Below, in pieces: positions 16,003 to 22,848 of a stretch of 35,718 nt of DNA; within the stretch, counting starts at the first letter, position 1; each line of letters starts with the position of its first letter. The notes beneath the pieces are model-generated. The model was given only the letters and a program-made list of their open reading frames with translations, was not told the DNA's origin and did not search any database. The translations under genes were made by a program, and so were the position numbers. Where the stretch lies: assembly GCA_900545725.1 (NCBI GenBank), contig URAI01000015.1, positions 1-35,718 of the forward strand, given 5' to 3'. Origin of the DNA: an uncultured Eubacterium sp. (lineage in GTDB: Bacteria; Bacillota; Clostridia; Lachnospirales; Lachnospiraceae).

Positions 16003-16989
16003 ATGTACGGAGTAATTGATGTATCTTGTAATCAGACAATTGGTTCAATTGACTTTAAAGCAATAAAAGAAAGTAATATACAAGGAGTTATAGTAAGAGC
16101 CGGATATGGCAATTCAGCTGCACAAAAGGATATTAATTTTGACTATTTTATTGAACAGGCAAAGCAGGCAGGACATAAAACAGGGGTATACTGGTTCTGT
16201 TATGCAAGAAGCGCAGAAGAAGCTGTAAGAGAAGCCGATGCATGTGCAGAGGTTTTAAATGGAATAAGTCTTGATTATCCTGTTGTATATGATATTGAAG
16301 GAGATACAGTCCGTTATATGAATGATAACGGAATTGGAGCAACAAGTGAGCTGATAAGTGATATAGCGATTGCATTTGCTGACAGAATGGCAGAGCATGG
16401 ATACAATACAATGTTATATGCAAATATGAGCTTTGTAAATGAGTACTTTGACAGCAGACTTACTCAGTATCCACTGTGGGTAGCAATGTATTTGGATAAT
16501 CCCAATCTTGATGAACCATTTACGATTGATGGCTGGAATATAATGGGCTGGCAATATACATCTACAAATGGAAATATTAATGGCGCACCACAGCATTTGG
16601 ATGTGTCAATGTTTTATGATGACAATAATAGTAATAATGAAAGTGAGGAAACTAATATGACAAGACAGCAGGCAGGAAATTGTATTAATACATGTTTTAT
16701 AGAACATTTGGGCAGACTGGCAGACCCGGAAGCGCTAGAAGCTTACACCAATGCCATAATCGACAGGGATTATGACTGTGATTTATCAGATGTTGATAAT
16801 TCCTTAATGGATTCTGATGAGTACAGGATTAAACATAAGAGAGAATTTATTATTAACTGTTACAGGACACTTCTTGGAAGAGATCCTGAGAGCGAAGATG
16901 TTATTGAGGCACGCATGGGATATGCATTACTTAGAGATATTTATACAGAGATAGTTAATTCGGAAGAGTATCAGAACATGCACAATTAA
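16003..16989 (+). CDS. Endolysin: GH25 muramidase with DUF4214-like C-terminal domain
   Basis: The 328-residue protein breaks the glycan strands of peptidoglycan. The first about 205 residues are a GH25 lysozyme domain: IDVSCNQTIGSIDF at the start, GVIVRAGYG, and the catalytic pair in PVVYDIEGD (Asp97, Glu99). A linker rich in N, S, E and D follows. Residues about 219-328 resemble DUF4214-type repeats (NCINTCFIEHLGRLADPEAL and NCYRTLLGRDPESEDVIEA), probably binding the wall. AAAGGTGG precedes the ATG. It is the last phage gene. An in-frame internal start at Met219 may give a separate binding-domain subunit. Confidence 0.9.
   Translation: MYGVIDVSCNQTIGSIDFKAIKESNIQGVIVRAGYGNSAAQKDINFDYFIEQAKQAGHKTGVYWFCYARSAEEAVREADACAEVLNGISLDYPVVYDIEGDTVRYMNDNGIGATSELISDIAIAFADRMAEHGYNTMLYANMSFVNEYFDSRLTQYPLWVAMYLDNPNLDEPFTIDGWNIMGWQYTSTNGNINGAPQHLDVSMFYDDNNSNNESEETNMTRQQAGNCINTCFIEHLGRLADPEALEAYTNAIIDRDYDCDLSDVDNSLMDSDEYRIKHKREFIINCYRTLLGRDPESEDVIEARMGYALLRDIYTEIVNSEEYQNMHN
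16643..16659 (+). promoter_or_regulatory. Internal ribosome site and start inside the endolysin gene
   Basis: GTGAGG (16643-16648) lies 8 nt before an in-frame ATG at 16657 (Met219), exactly at the join between the linker and the C-terminal domain. Secondary starts making a free cell-wall-binding domain are known for several clostridial and enterococcal endolysins. Here it would give a 110-residue product. Confidence 0.55.
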
Positions 16990-17021
16990 TATTGGCATGT
17001 CGCCCATCGTGACCGTGTATA

Positions 17022-17075
17022 TTATTATTGTCATACCATTGCGGTATGGCTGCCGTAATGGTATGATAATGATAA
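17022..17075 (+). repeat. 23-bp long hairpin after the endolysin gene
   Basis: Arms 17022-17044 and 17053-17075 pair over 23 positions with only three G-U wobbles and no mismatch (core TCATACCATTGCGG / CCGTAATGGTATGA, loop TATGGCTG). There is no T-run on either strand, so an ordinary terminator is unlikely. The stretch 16990-17509 has no intact gene. Confidence 0.7.
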
Positions 17076-17109
17076 ATAGGTTATAGGCATGTGGAAAGCA
17101 TATATTGAA

Positions 17110-17130
17110 TTGCCACCCATTTGCCACCCA
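17110..17130 (+). repeat. Direct repeat TTGCCACCCA x2 near the prophage end
   Basis: TTGCCACCCA occurs at 17110-17119 and 17121-17130, one base apart. Short direct repeats of this kind are found as integrase arm sites or near phage attachment ends. Integrase and the other end are outside the window, so the role is only suggested. Confidence 0.35.
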
Positions 17131-17232
17131 CACAGAATTATATATAAATATCTGTGAAAATATGAAAATATAAAAACCAGTATTTATGCGGAGTATAAGG
17201 AATTGATAAGATATCAAAAGATATAAAAGTAA

Positions 17233-17355
17233 GATATTCAAAATATAATCAATTATGAAACCAAACTACAGGATAAATATTCAGCCTGGCAGGAACAGTT
17301 ACAGTCAGAGGAAGCATCTCTTAAGGCAAGAGAAGCGCAGATACAGGGGAAATAA
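17233..17355 (+). pseudogene. Orphan 3' gene fragment at the prophage boundary
   Basis: A 40-codon open stretch without a start codon reads like a real helical C-terminus: YETKLQDKYSAWQEQLQSEE followed by ASLKAREAQIQGK and TAA. The heptad pattern suggests coiled coil. A stop lies just upstream (TAA 17230) and no ribosome site exists. It may be the displaced 3' end of the host gene interrupted by the prophage or a decayed remnant. I cannot name the parent family. Confidence 0.4.
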
Positions 17356-17430
17356 CAGGGTTAAGACATAGAAAAAACATATATTATTTCACAAATTAAA
17401 CATAACTGTAAGGTAATATATGGATATGAT

Positions 17431-17459
17431 TTGATAATTTATAAGCTTATGGTTTTATA
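17431..17459 (+). promoter_or_regulatory. Possible promoter of the two-component operon
   Basis: TTGATA (17431-17436) and TTTATA (17454-17459) are 17 bases apart. The spacer includes the perfect palindrome ATAAGCTTAT (17441-17450), a possible regulator site. The -10 box is weak. Confidence 0.4.
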
Positions 17460-17509
17460 TTGCAGAAATAAACTGTAATAAGATTAAGTGTATTGAATGG
17501 AGGGTTACA

Positions 17510-18184
17510 ATGGATAAATTAAAAGTTTTAATGGTTGATGATGAAAGCAGAATGAGAAAGCTTGTTAATGATTTCCTGTCAAGAAAGAATTATGAAGTTA
17601 TAGAAGCAGGAGATGGAGAAGAAGCGATAGATAAATTTTATGCAGATAAGAATATTGCACTTGTAATACTTGATGTGATGATGCCTAAGATGGATGGCTG
17701 GGAAGTATGCCGTGAGATAAGAAAGAATTCAAAAGTACCTATTATTATGCTTACTGCTAAAAGTGAAGAACGTGATGAATTACAGGGGTTTGACTGTGGT
17801 GCAGATGAATATATAAGCAAGCCGTTCAGTCCTAAGATATTGACTGCAAGGGTTGATGCTCTTATAAGGAGAGCATATATGGTTGATAGTAATGAATGTA
17901 TTGATATAGGTGGAATAGAGATTGATAAGGCAGCGCATATAGTAAGGATTGATGGAAAGGAGATTGAATTAAGCTATAAAGAATTTGAACTTTTATCATA
18001 TTTTATAGATAATAAGGGGATTGCATTATCAAGGGAAAAGATTCTTAATAATGTATGGAATTATGATTATTTTGGAGATGCAAGAACAATTGATACACAT
18101 GTAAAGAAGCTCAGAAAGAAAATGGGTGATAAGGGAGATTATATCAAAACTATATGGGGAATGGGATATAAGTTTGAGGTCTAG
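17510..18184 (+). CDS. OmpR/PhoB-family response regulator
   Basis: The 224-residue protein is a DNA-binding response regulator. Residues 1-120 form a receiver domain with the acidic pair Asp10/Asp11, phospho-acceptor Asp55 (LVILDVMMPKMDGW), Thr82 (IIMLTAK) and Lys104 (YISKPF). Residues about 130-224 form a winged-helix effector domain (SYKEFELLSYFIDNKGIALS ... DTHVKKLRKKMG ... IWGMGYKFEV). GGAGGGTT precedes ATG. Its partner kinase gene follows after an unusually long 231-nt gap that holds a structured RNA. The targets are not evident; the downstream lipoprotein gene is one candidate. Confidence 0.95.
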   Translation: MDKLKVLMVDDESRMRKLVNDFLSRKNYEVIEAGDGEEAIDKFYADKNIALVILDVMMPKMDGWEVCREIRKNSKVPIIMLTAKSEERDELQGFDCGADEYISKPFSPKILTARVDALIRRAYMVDSNECIDIGGIEIDKAAHIVRIDGKEIELSYKEFELLSYFIDNKGIALSREKILNNVWNYDYFGDARTIDTHVKKLRKKMGDKGDYIKTIWGMGYKFEV

Positions 18185-18276
18185 AAAGATGATATAATTT
18201 TTGTTGTACAGGTATAGGCATTTAGCTATGATAATACATACCTGAAAAATAGAAGAATAGTAATATATATAGCTTA

Positions 18277-18400
18277 GTCGAGGTTCAATCTGCGACTGGG
18301 ATATATGCTTTGCGAGGATTGCAGAGCCACTGATATGAAAATGTCAGCAGAGCTGACCGGCAGCTCACAGCAGGATTTGTGAGCGAATCTTGAATACGAC
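18277..18400 (+). ncRNA. Unassigned structured RNA in the leader of the histidine kinase gene
   Basis: This 124-nt stretch is more GC-rich than its surroundings and closes on itself: GTCG (18277-18280) pairs with CGAC (18397-18400), and TTCAA (18284-18288) with TTGAA (18390-18394). Inside are TCTGC/GCAGA (18289-18293/18321-18325), CTGATAT/ATGTCAG with GAAA tetraloop (18330-18347), AGCTG/CAGCT, and GCTCACA/TGTGAGC (about 18363-18384). It ends 15 nt before the kinase ATG. A riboswitch-like leader or a processed RNA are both possible. I matched it to no known class; a GCCACTG string recalls cobalamin riboswitches, but the rest does not fit. Confidence 0.45.
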
Positions 18401-18415
18401 AGGCAGGTTTAAATA

Positions 18416-20149
18416 ATGGGAAGACATTCTATAAGAGTTAAATTTACATTACTTCTTACAGCAATTATTGTAAGTTTAATAGTATTAGTAGTATTTATTA
18501 ATAATGCATTTTCTGAACAGTTCTATTTTGATGGGAAAAGAAAACTGATGTTGTCTAATTATGACTGTATTAATGATATTTTTAATAATTATTCAGCAGG
18601 AGATATTACAGACAATCAGATGAATGATAGTCTGGAACAGCTTACTAACAGTACTGCTATGTCTGTTATAGTTGTTAATAGTGACTGGACTACTGTATAT
18701 GTAAGCAGTAATGTTGAAGATGAGATGATAAACAGATTAAGAATGAGTATCTTTAATAATGATATTTTCCAGCAGGACAGCCAACAGCAGCAGTCATCAC
18801 AGGATTCATCAGCCCAGCCGGCACCGGATAGTAAGAATAAGGGTGGTAAAAATGGTATAGATAAGAACAGACCATCAGATATGAATATGGATGATATGTC
18901 AGGTGATAATAATAACAGCAGTACCGATACTGATAACACGGATTCAGATATATCATCAGATAATTTAAAGGATCCTTATATGATTAATATGTCAGGAAGC
19001 GGTATTGGAGAGACAAGAGAGATTATTCTTAAGACTGATAAGTATACGTTACAAAAGATATATGATACCCGTCTTGGTGATTATTACTATGAATTATGGG
19101 GTACTCTTGATTGCGGTGATTCCATAATGTTAAGACTGGCAATTCAGGGAATTAAGGATAATGTAACTATATTTAACAAGTTTATTACATATATAGGAAT
19201 AGCTATAACACTAATAGGCATAGTTGTCGCTTATATATTCTCATCATATTTTACGAAGCCTATTATGCAGCTTTCAGAGCTGGCTAAGAAAATGGCAGCA
19301 ATGGATTTTGATGCACGTTATGAAGGAAATGATAAAGGTGAGATAGGTATTCTTGGCGAGAGCATGAATTACATGTCAAGCAGGCTGGAACAGAATATTG
19401 CACAGTTAAAATCAGCGAATCTTGAATTACAAAGAGACATAGATAAAAAAGTTAAAATTGACCAGATGAGAACAGAGTTCTTATCCAATGTATCACATGA
19501 ATTAAAGACGCCTATTGCCTTGATTCAGGGATATGCAGAAGGACTTAAAGAAGGAATAACTGATGATCCTGAAAGCATGGATTTTTATTGCAGTGTAATA
19601 ATGGATGAAGCTAATAAGATGAATATGATGGTTAAAAAGCTTCTTACTCTTAACCAGATTGAATTTGGGGATGAAGAGCTTGTTATGGAAAGATTCGATA
19701 TAATAGAGCTGGTATCTTCGGTAGTTAATGCCAATGAATTAAGAGCAGGACAAAAAGGGATAAAGATTATATTTAATCAGGCGGATGAACATATAGATGT
19801 ATGGTCGGATGAGTATAAGATAGAGGAAGTTATAACTAACTATATATCTAATGCAATTAATCATTGTGATTTTGAAAAGAGAATTGAGGTAAATGTAAAG
19901 AAAAATGGTGATAATATCCGTGTAAGTGTATTTAATACAGGAAAGAATATCCCAGAAGAGGACATAAATAATATCTGGGGTAAATTCTATAAAGTAGATA
20001 AGGCAAGAACAAGGGAATACGGTGGCAATGGAATAGGATTGTCAATTGTAAAAGCAATAATGGATTCATATGGCAAAGAATATGGAGTGCGTAATTTAGA
20101 CAATGGAGTAGAATTCTGGTTTGACCTGGACGCCAAATCTGTGGTATAA
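18416..20149 (+). CDS. Sensor histidine kinase
   Basis: The 577-residue membrane kinase has a first membrane helix at about residues 9-29, an outside domain, a second membrane helix at about 256-280 (YIGIAITLIGIVVAYIF), a HAMP segment (to about 335), then the phosphoacceptor domain with His361 (FLSNVSHELKTPIALIQGYA) and an ATPase domain with N box (NYISNAINHC) and G box (GGNGIGLSIVKAIM). The outside domain contains a low-complexity stretch at about 118-185 rich in Q, S, N and D. It is the likely partner of the response regulator upstream. AGGCAGG before ATG is a modest ribosome site and is preceded by a structured leader. Confidence 0.95.
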   Translation: MGRHSIRVKFTLLLTAIIVSLIVLVVFINNAFSEQFYFDGKRKLMLSNYDCINDIFNNYSAGDITDNQMNDSLEQLTNSTAMSVIVVNSDWTTVYVSSNVEDEMINRLRMSIFNNDIFQQDSQQQQSSQDSSAQPAPDSKNKGGKNGIDKNRPSDMNMDDMSGDNNNSSTDTDNTDSDISSDNLKDPYMINMSGSGIGETREIILKTDKYTLQKIYDTRLGDYYYELWGTLDCGDSIMLRLAIQGIKDNVTIFNKFITYIGIAITLIGIVVAYIFSSYFTKPIMQLSELAKKMAAMDFDARYEGNDKGEIGILGESMNYMSSRLEQNIAQLKSANLELQRDIDKKVKIDQMRTEFLSNVSHELKTPIALIQGYAEGLKEGITDDPESMDFYCSVIMDEANKMNMMVKKLLTLNQIEFGDEELVMERFDIIELVSSVVNANELRAGQKGIKIIFNQADEHIDVWSDEYKIEEVITNYISNAINHCDFEKRIEVNVKKNGDNIRVSVFNTGKNIPEEDINNIWGKFYKVDKARTREYGGNGIGLSIVKAIMDSYGKEYGVRNLDNGVEFWFDLDAKSVV

Positions 20150-20150
20150 T
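20121..20150 (+). promoter_or_regulatory. Promoter of the lipoprotein gene inside the kinase stop region
   Basis: TTGACC (20121-20126), 18-nt spacer, TATAAT (20145-20150) with a TGG extended -10. The -10 box overlaps the TAA stop of the kinase gene, so the lipoprotein can be transcribed separately. Confidence 0.7.
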
Positions 20151-20179
20151 ATAGATATGCCTAATATAGGGAGGTTGTT

Positions 20180-20944
20180 ATGAAGAAAATATTAGCTATT
20201 TGTCTTGGGGCTGCAATCGCTATAACAGCTACGGGATGTGGAGATAAAGTTACACTTACAGAAGAACAGAATGATTTAATTGCAGAATATGTTGCGGGTG
20301 TAATGCTTAAGCATTCATATGATAATGAATGGAACTATCAGAAACTTGATATTGCTAAGAATACATATAATTCAAAAGGAAGTATAAACAACAGTGCAGC
20401 AACCAATAATACGGTTGGAAGTACACAGGCTTCAACCGTAATTTCCCAGCCGGCAGCACAGTCTCAGACTACACAGCAGACAGCTTCATCTAAGTCGGGT
20501 AAAGTGGCAGCTTCAGGGGATGTTATTACAGATATGAAGAAAGCAATGGAGCTTCGTAATGCGGATTTAGCATATTCTACATATGTTGTAGGCGAGAGAT
20601 ATCCTACGGATGAGTTTGCAATATGTGTACCGGCAAGTGAAGGCTGCAAAGTAATTGCAGTTGAATTTACCATTACTAATAATACAGGGGATACTATAGA
20701 AGCTAATACTGGTTCAAGTGGAATTAATTTTGCATTGAATGTTAATGGGACAACCATTAAACAGCTCACATCAATTTTAAAGAATGATATTTCTGCACTT
20801 AGTAAGGTAAGTATTCCGTCTGGCTCAGGATATACAGCGGTTGCATTATTTCAGGTGACCGATTCATTAGCTGATAATATAACATCAATGAATCTTGAAG
20901 TGCTTAGTAACAGTGTTTCACTTGGAAATATTAATTTGAAGTGA
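20180..20944 (+). CDS. Lipoprotein of unknown function downstream of a two-component system
   Basis: The 254-residue protein has a lipoprotein signal peptide with the lipobox ITATG-Cys20. A helical segment follows, then a low-complexity S/T/Q/A linker (about 75-112), and from about 113 to the end a beta-rich domain (CKVIAVEFTITNNTGDTIEA and ALFQVTDSLADNITSMNLEV) like the immunoglobulin-like DUF4352/DUF5067 type domains of Gram-positive lipoproteins. GGGAGG precedes ATG. Its own strong promoter overlaps the end of the kinase gene. It might be a target or an accessory sensor for the two-component system; this is inference. Confidence 0.8.
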   Translation: MKKILAICLGAAIAITATGCGDKVTLTEEQNDLIAEYVAGVMLKHSYDNEWNYQKLDIAKNTYNSKGSINNSAATNNTVGSTQASTVISQPAAQSQTTQQTASSKSGKVAASGDVITDMKKAMELRNADLAYSTYVVGERYPTDEFAICVPASEGCKVIAVEFTITNNTGDTIEANTGSSGINFALNVNGTTIKQLTSILKNDISALSKVSIPSGSGYTAVALFQVTDSLADNITSMNLEVLSNSVSLGNINLK

Positions 20945-20967
20945 TTATTAATTTGAGATTATGCCAA

Positions 20968-21082
20968 AAATTAATTAAAAGGGACTGTCCGGTTAAGAAA
21001 ATGTTATTATATAAAAGATTGATAATATTAATTAATCTATATTATAACTTTTCTTAGCAGGATAGTCCCTTTTATTAATTAT
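20968..21082. terminator. Long near-perfect inverted repeat between convergent genes (bidirectional terminator or MITE-like)
   Basis: Arms 20977-21013 and 21038-21073 (outer AAAAGGGACT / AGTCCCTTTT) match over about 36 bp with two mismatches, one bulge and two G-U pairs; GATT/AATC continue the pairing inside, and the AT-rich flanks (TTAATTA / TAATTAAT-like) extend it. Both ends carry T-runs on the outgoing strand, suiting termination of the lipoprotein gene and of the convergent pectinesterase gene. The arm length is unusual for a plain terminator and resembles a miniature inverted-repeat element. Confidence 0.7.
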
Positions 21083-21120
21083 CGAATTATAAACTTATCA
21101 AATTATAAACCAGATGTGGC

Positions 21121-22059
21121 TTAAAAGCCGATCACATTCTGTCTTGTATATGCTTTTGCTTCTTCATCTGTAAGCTGATGTACATAATCAGGGCGTTTAT
21201 CAGGCACATAACCGTTACCGCTGCATTTGTATTCAGCATAATAACAGGTCTTATGTGATTCAGGTTTGTTCCAGTCATGGAATGCTGTTTCTGTAATCTG
21301 TCCTGAGTAGCTGCAATTTAAAAATACAACTTTTGAGTATATTCTCCACGGACGTGTAAGCATTACAGTTCTGTCAGGGCAATTTCCTGTGAAATTACAA
21401 TGTTCAAATACATATCCGAACTTTTCGCCCTCATATGTAGAAGGTGCTGTATAGAAAGAGTTAATCTCTTCATTTCTGTTAAGGGCATATAATTCACAAT
21501 TCTTAAAATAAGCCGTAGCACTTCCAAATATAAAGTCAATTTCTCCACATATATAGCAATCTTCATATAACTGGCGTCCGGGGATTCTTTCACAGAATTG
21601 CGTCGGTCCTGTAAAGCCGCCGGGTTGTTTTTCTTTAAGAGGAAGTGGACCGGTAAATAGTGTATCCTGATGACCGAGCATACGGCAGTTTTTGAATATA
21701 ATATGATCACCTTCGGCATATACGGCTATTGCCTGTCCTACGTCCTTTCCGAAGCCGGACGAATTTTCAAAGGTAATATTATAGGCACTGAAATTATCAG
21801 CATGTACTAGAAATGTATATGAACGGAATGTTCCTCTCCGGCTTCCGTCAGGCATAGGCATGAGAGCGTAGAAGCCTTCTGTTATTACAGTTTCTTTGTT
21901 GTTTTCACCAATAAGTGTAATGTTATCAACAGTTATTTCGACACGTTCCTTGTAAATGCCTTTTTTAATAAATATTGTTTCATTTCCATCAGGGATACTT
22001 TTTATGGCTTCATTTACAGATGTAAAATCACCAGTACCATCTTTAGCTACAGTAATCAT
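21121..22059 (-). CDS. Pectinesterase (CE8), cytoplasmic
   Basis: The 312-residue enzyme removes methyl esters from homogalacturonan. It shows the right-handed beta-helix pattern and CE8 signatures: GHQDTLFTG near the middle, the catalytic GEIDFIFGSA, and the substrate Arg in VMLTRPWRIYS. The family hallmark QAIAVYAEGDHIIFKNCR precedes them. ATG at 22059 has AAGGAGTTTGAAA upstream on this strand. No signal peptide is visible, so it probably acts inside the cell on imported pectin oligosaccharides, as in other gut Lachnospiraceae. Promoter and a split inverted repeat lie upstream. A symbol such as pemA would be plausible, but I leave it blank. Confidence 0.9.
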   Translation of the reverse strand: MITVAKDGTGDFTSVNEAIKSIPDGNETIFIKKGIYKERVEITVDNITLIGENNKETVITEGFYALMPMPDGSRRGTFRSYTFLVHADNFSAYNITFENSSGFGKDVGQAIAVYAEGDHIIFKNCRMLGHQDTLFTGPLPLKEKQPGGFTGPTQFCERIPGRQLYEDCYICGEIDFIFGSATAYFKNCELYALNRNEEINSFYTAPSTYEGEKFGYVFEHCNFTGNCPDRTVMLTRPWRIYSKVVFLNCSYSGQITETAFHDWNKPESHKTCYYAEYKCSGNGYVPDKRPDYVHQLTDEEAKAYTRQNVIGF

Positions 22060-22131
22060 TTTCAAACTCCTTTTCTTAAAAACTATTAGTATAACTGTAA
22101 GAAACATACGTTAAGAGTTTCTAGAGTTATC

Positions 22132-22183
22132 ACGGCAGTAGTTTTATTTTTGGTACAGTTAAGGAAATTGAACGTACTGCCGT
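22132..22183 (-). promoter_or_regulatory. Split inverted repeat in the pectinesterase leader
   Basis: ACGGCAGTA (22132-22140) and TACTGCCGT (22175-22183) are perfect inverted repeats 34 bases apart. They lie just downstream of the predicted transcription start. They could form an RNA stem or a pair of regulator half-sites. The 360-base stretch 22060-22419 holds this, the pectinesterase promoter and no gene. Confidence 0.5.
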
Positions 22184-22196
22184 ATAAATTATTAAT

Positions 22197-22225
22197 ATTA
22201 TAGCATATTTTACTGTATGTTTCAA
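22197..22225 (-). promoter_or_regulatory. Promoter of the pectinesterase gene
   Basis: On the minus strand TTGAAA (22225-22220), 17-nt spacer, and perfect TATAAT (22202-22197). The leader would be about 130 nt. Confidence 0.75.
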
Positions 22226-22419
22226 AATATATAAATGGTGGATTTCATTATTGTATTTATATGAGATTATCATTATATTGGGGAATATAATGATATTTAT
22301 CATATTATAAAAATATATAATTGTAATATAGTGTTTTTAAGGATAAGAAACTTTCTCAAATAGACAATTATAATAAAAGAGTGTATACTTTGTTAGTAAA
22401 CGGTATGGAGGAAGAGAAA

Positions 22420-22845
22420 ATGTTGACTTTTGTTGAAGATAATAAAGATGTAAATACATATCTGGAGTTAAGAAGCAAGGTGCATTGGATAGAACTTAAC
22501 AGGCAGCAGGCACAGATGGCACTTAATAACAGTCTTAAGATAATAACAGTGTATGATGACGGACAGCCTATAGGAATGGGCAGAATTGTCGGCGATGGAG
22601 CTGTAATAAGCTATATACAGGATTTGATAATAATTCCTGAATATCAGGGAAAACATATTGGGAGTATGTTAATTGAGAAATTGATAGAGTATGTTAATTC
22701 CATAACAATAAATAATTCAAGGATGATGTTATGCCTTATGTGTGCCAAGGGCAGGGAGATATTTTATGAAAAGCATGGATTTATTGCAAGACCCACTGAT
22801 GGACTGGGTCCGGGAATGATACAATATATCTATAATAAAGGGTGA
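22420..22845 (+). CDS. GNAT family N-acetyltransferase
   Basis: The 141-residue protein has the GNAT core: a beta strand region with GQPIGMGRIVGDGAVISYIQ, then the acetyl-CoA loop YQGKHIGSMLIEKLIEYV (Q/R-x-x-G-x-G/A type), and a C-terminal GREIFYEKHGFIARP. It probably acetylates an amine on a small molecule or protein. ATG at 22420 lies 7 nt after GGAGGAAG. It is coupled to the following glycosyltransferase gene (3-nt gap), so the two form one unit. The substrate cannot be predicted. Confidence 0.85.
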   Translation: MLTFVEDNKDVNTYLELRSKVHWIELNRQQAQMALNNSLKIITVYDDGQPIGMGRIVGDGAVISYIQDLIIIPEYQGKHIGSMLIEKLIEYVNSITINNSRMMLCLMCAKGREIFYEKHGFIARPTDGLGPGMIQYIYNKG

Positions 22846-22848
22846 AAT

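Noticed and set aside
18277..18400. Cobalamin riboswitch before the kinase gene
   Set aside because: Only the short GCCACTG string fits; the conserved core of that class and a suitable gene context are missing.
21363..21719. A second minus-strand frame inside the pectinesterase gene
   Set aside because: It is an off-frame shadow of a well-supported pectinesterase and has no motif of its own.
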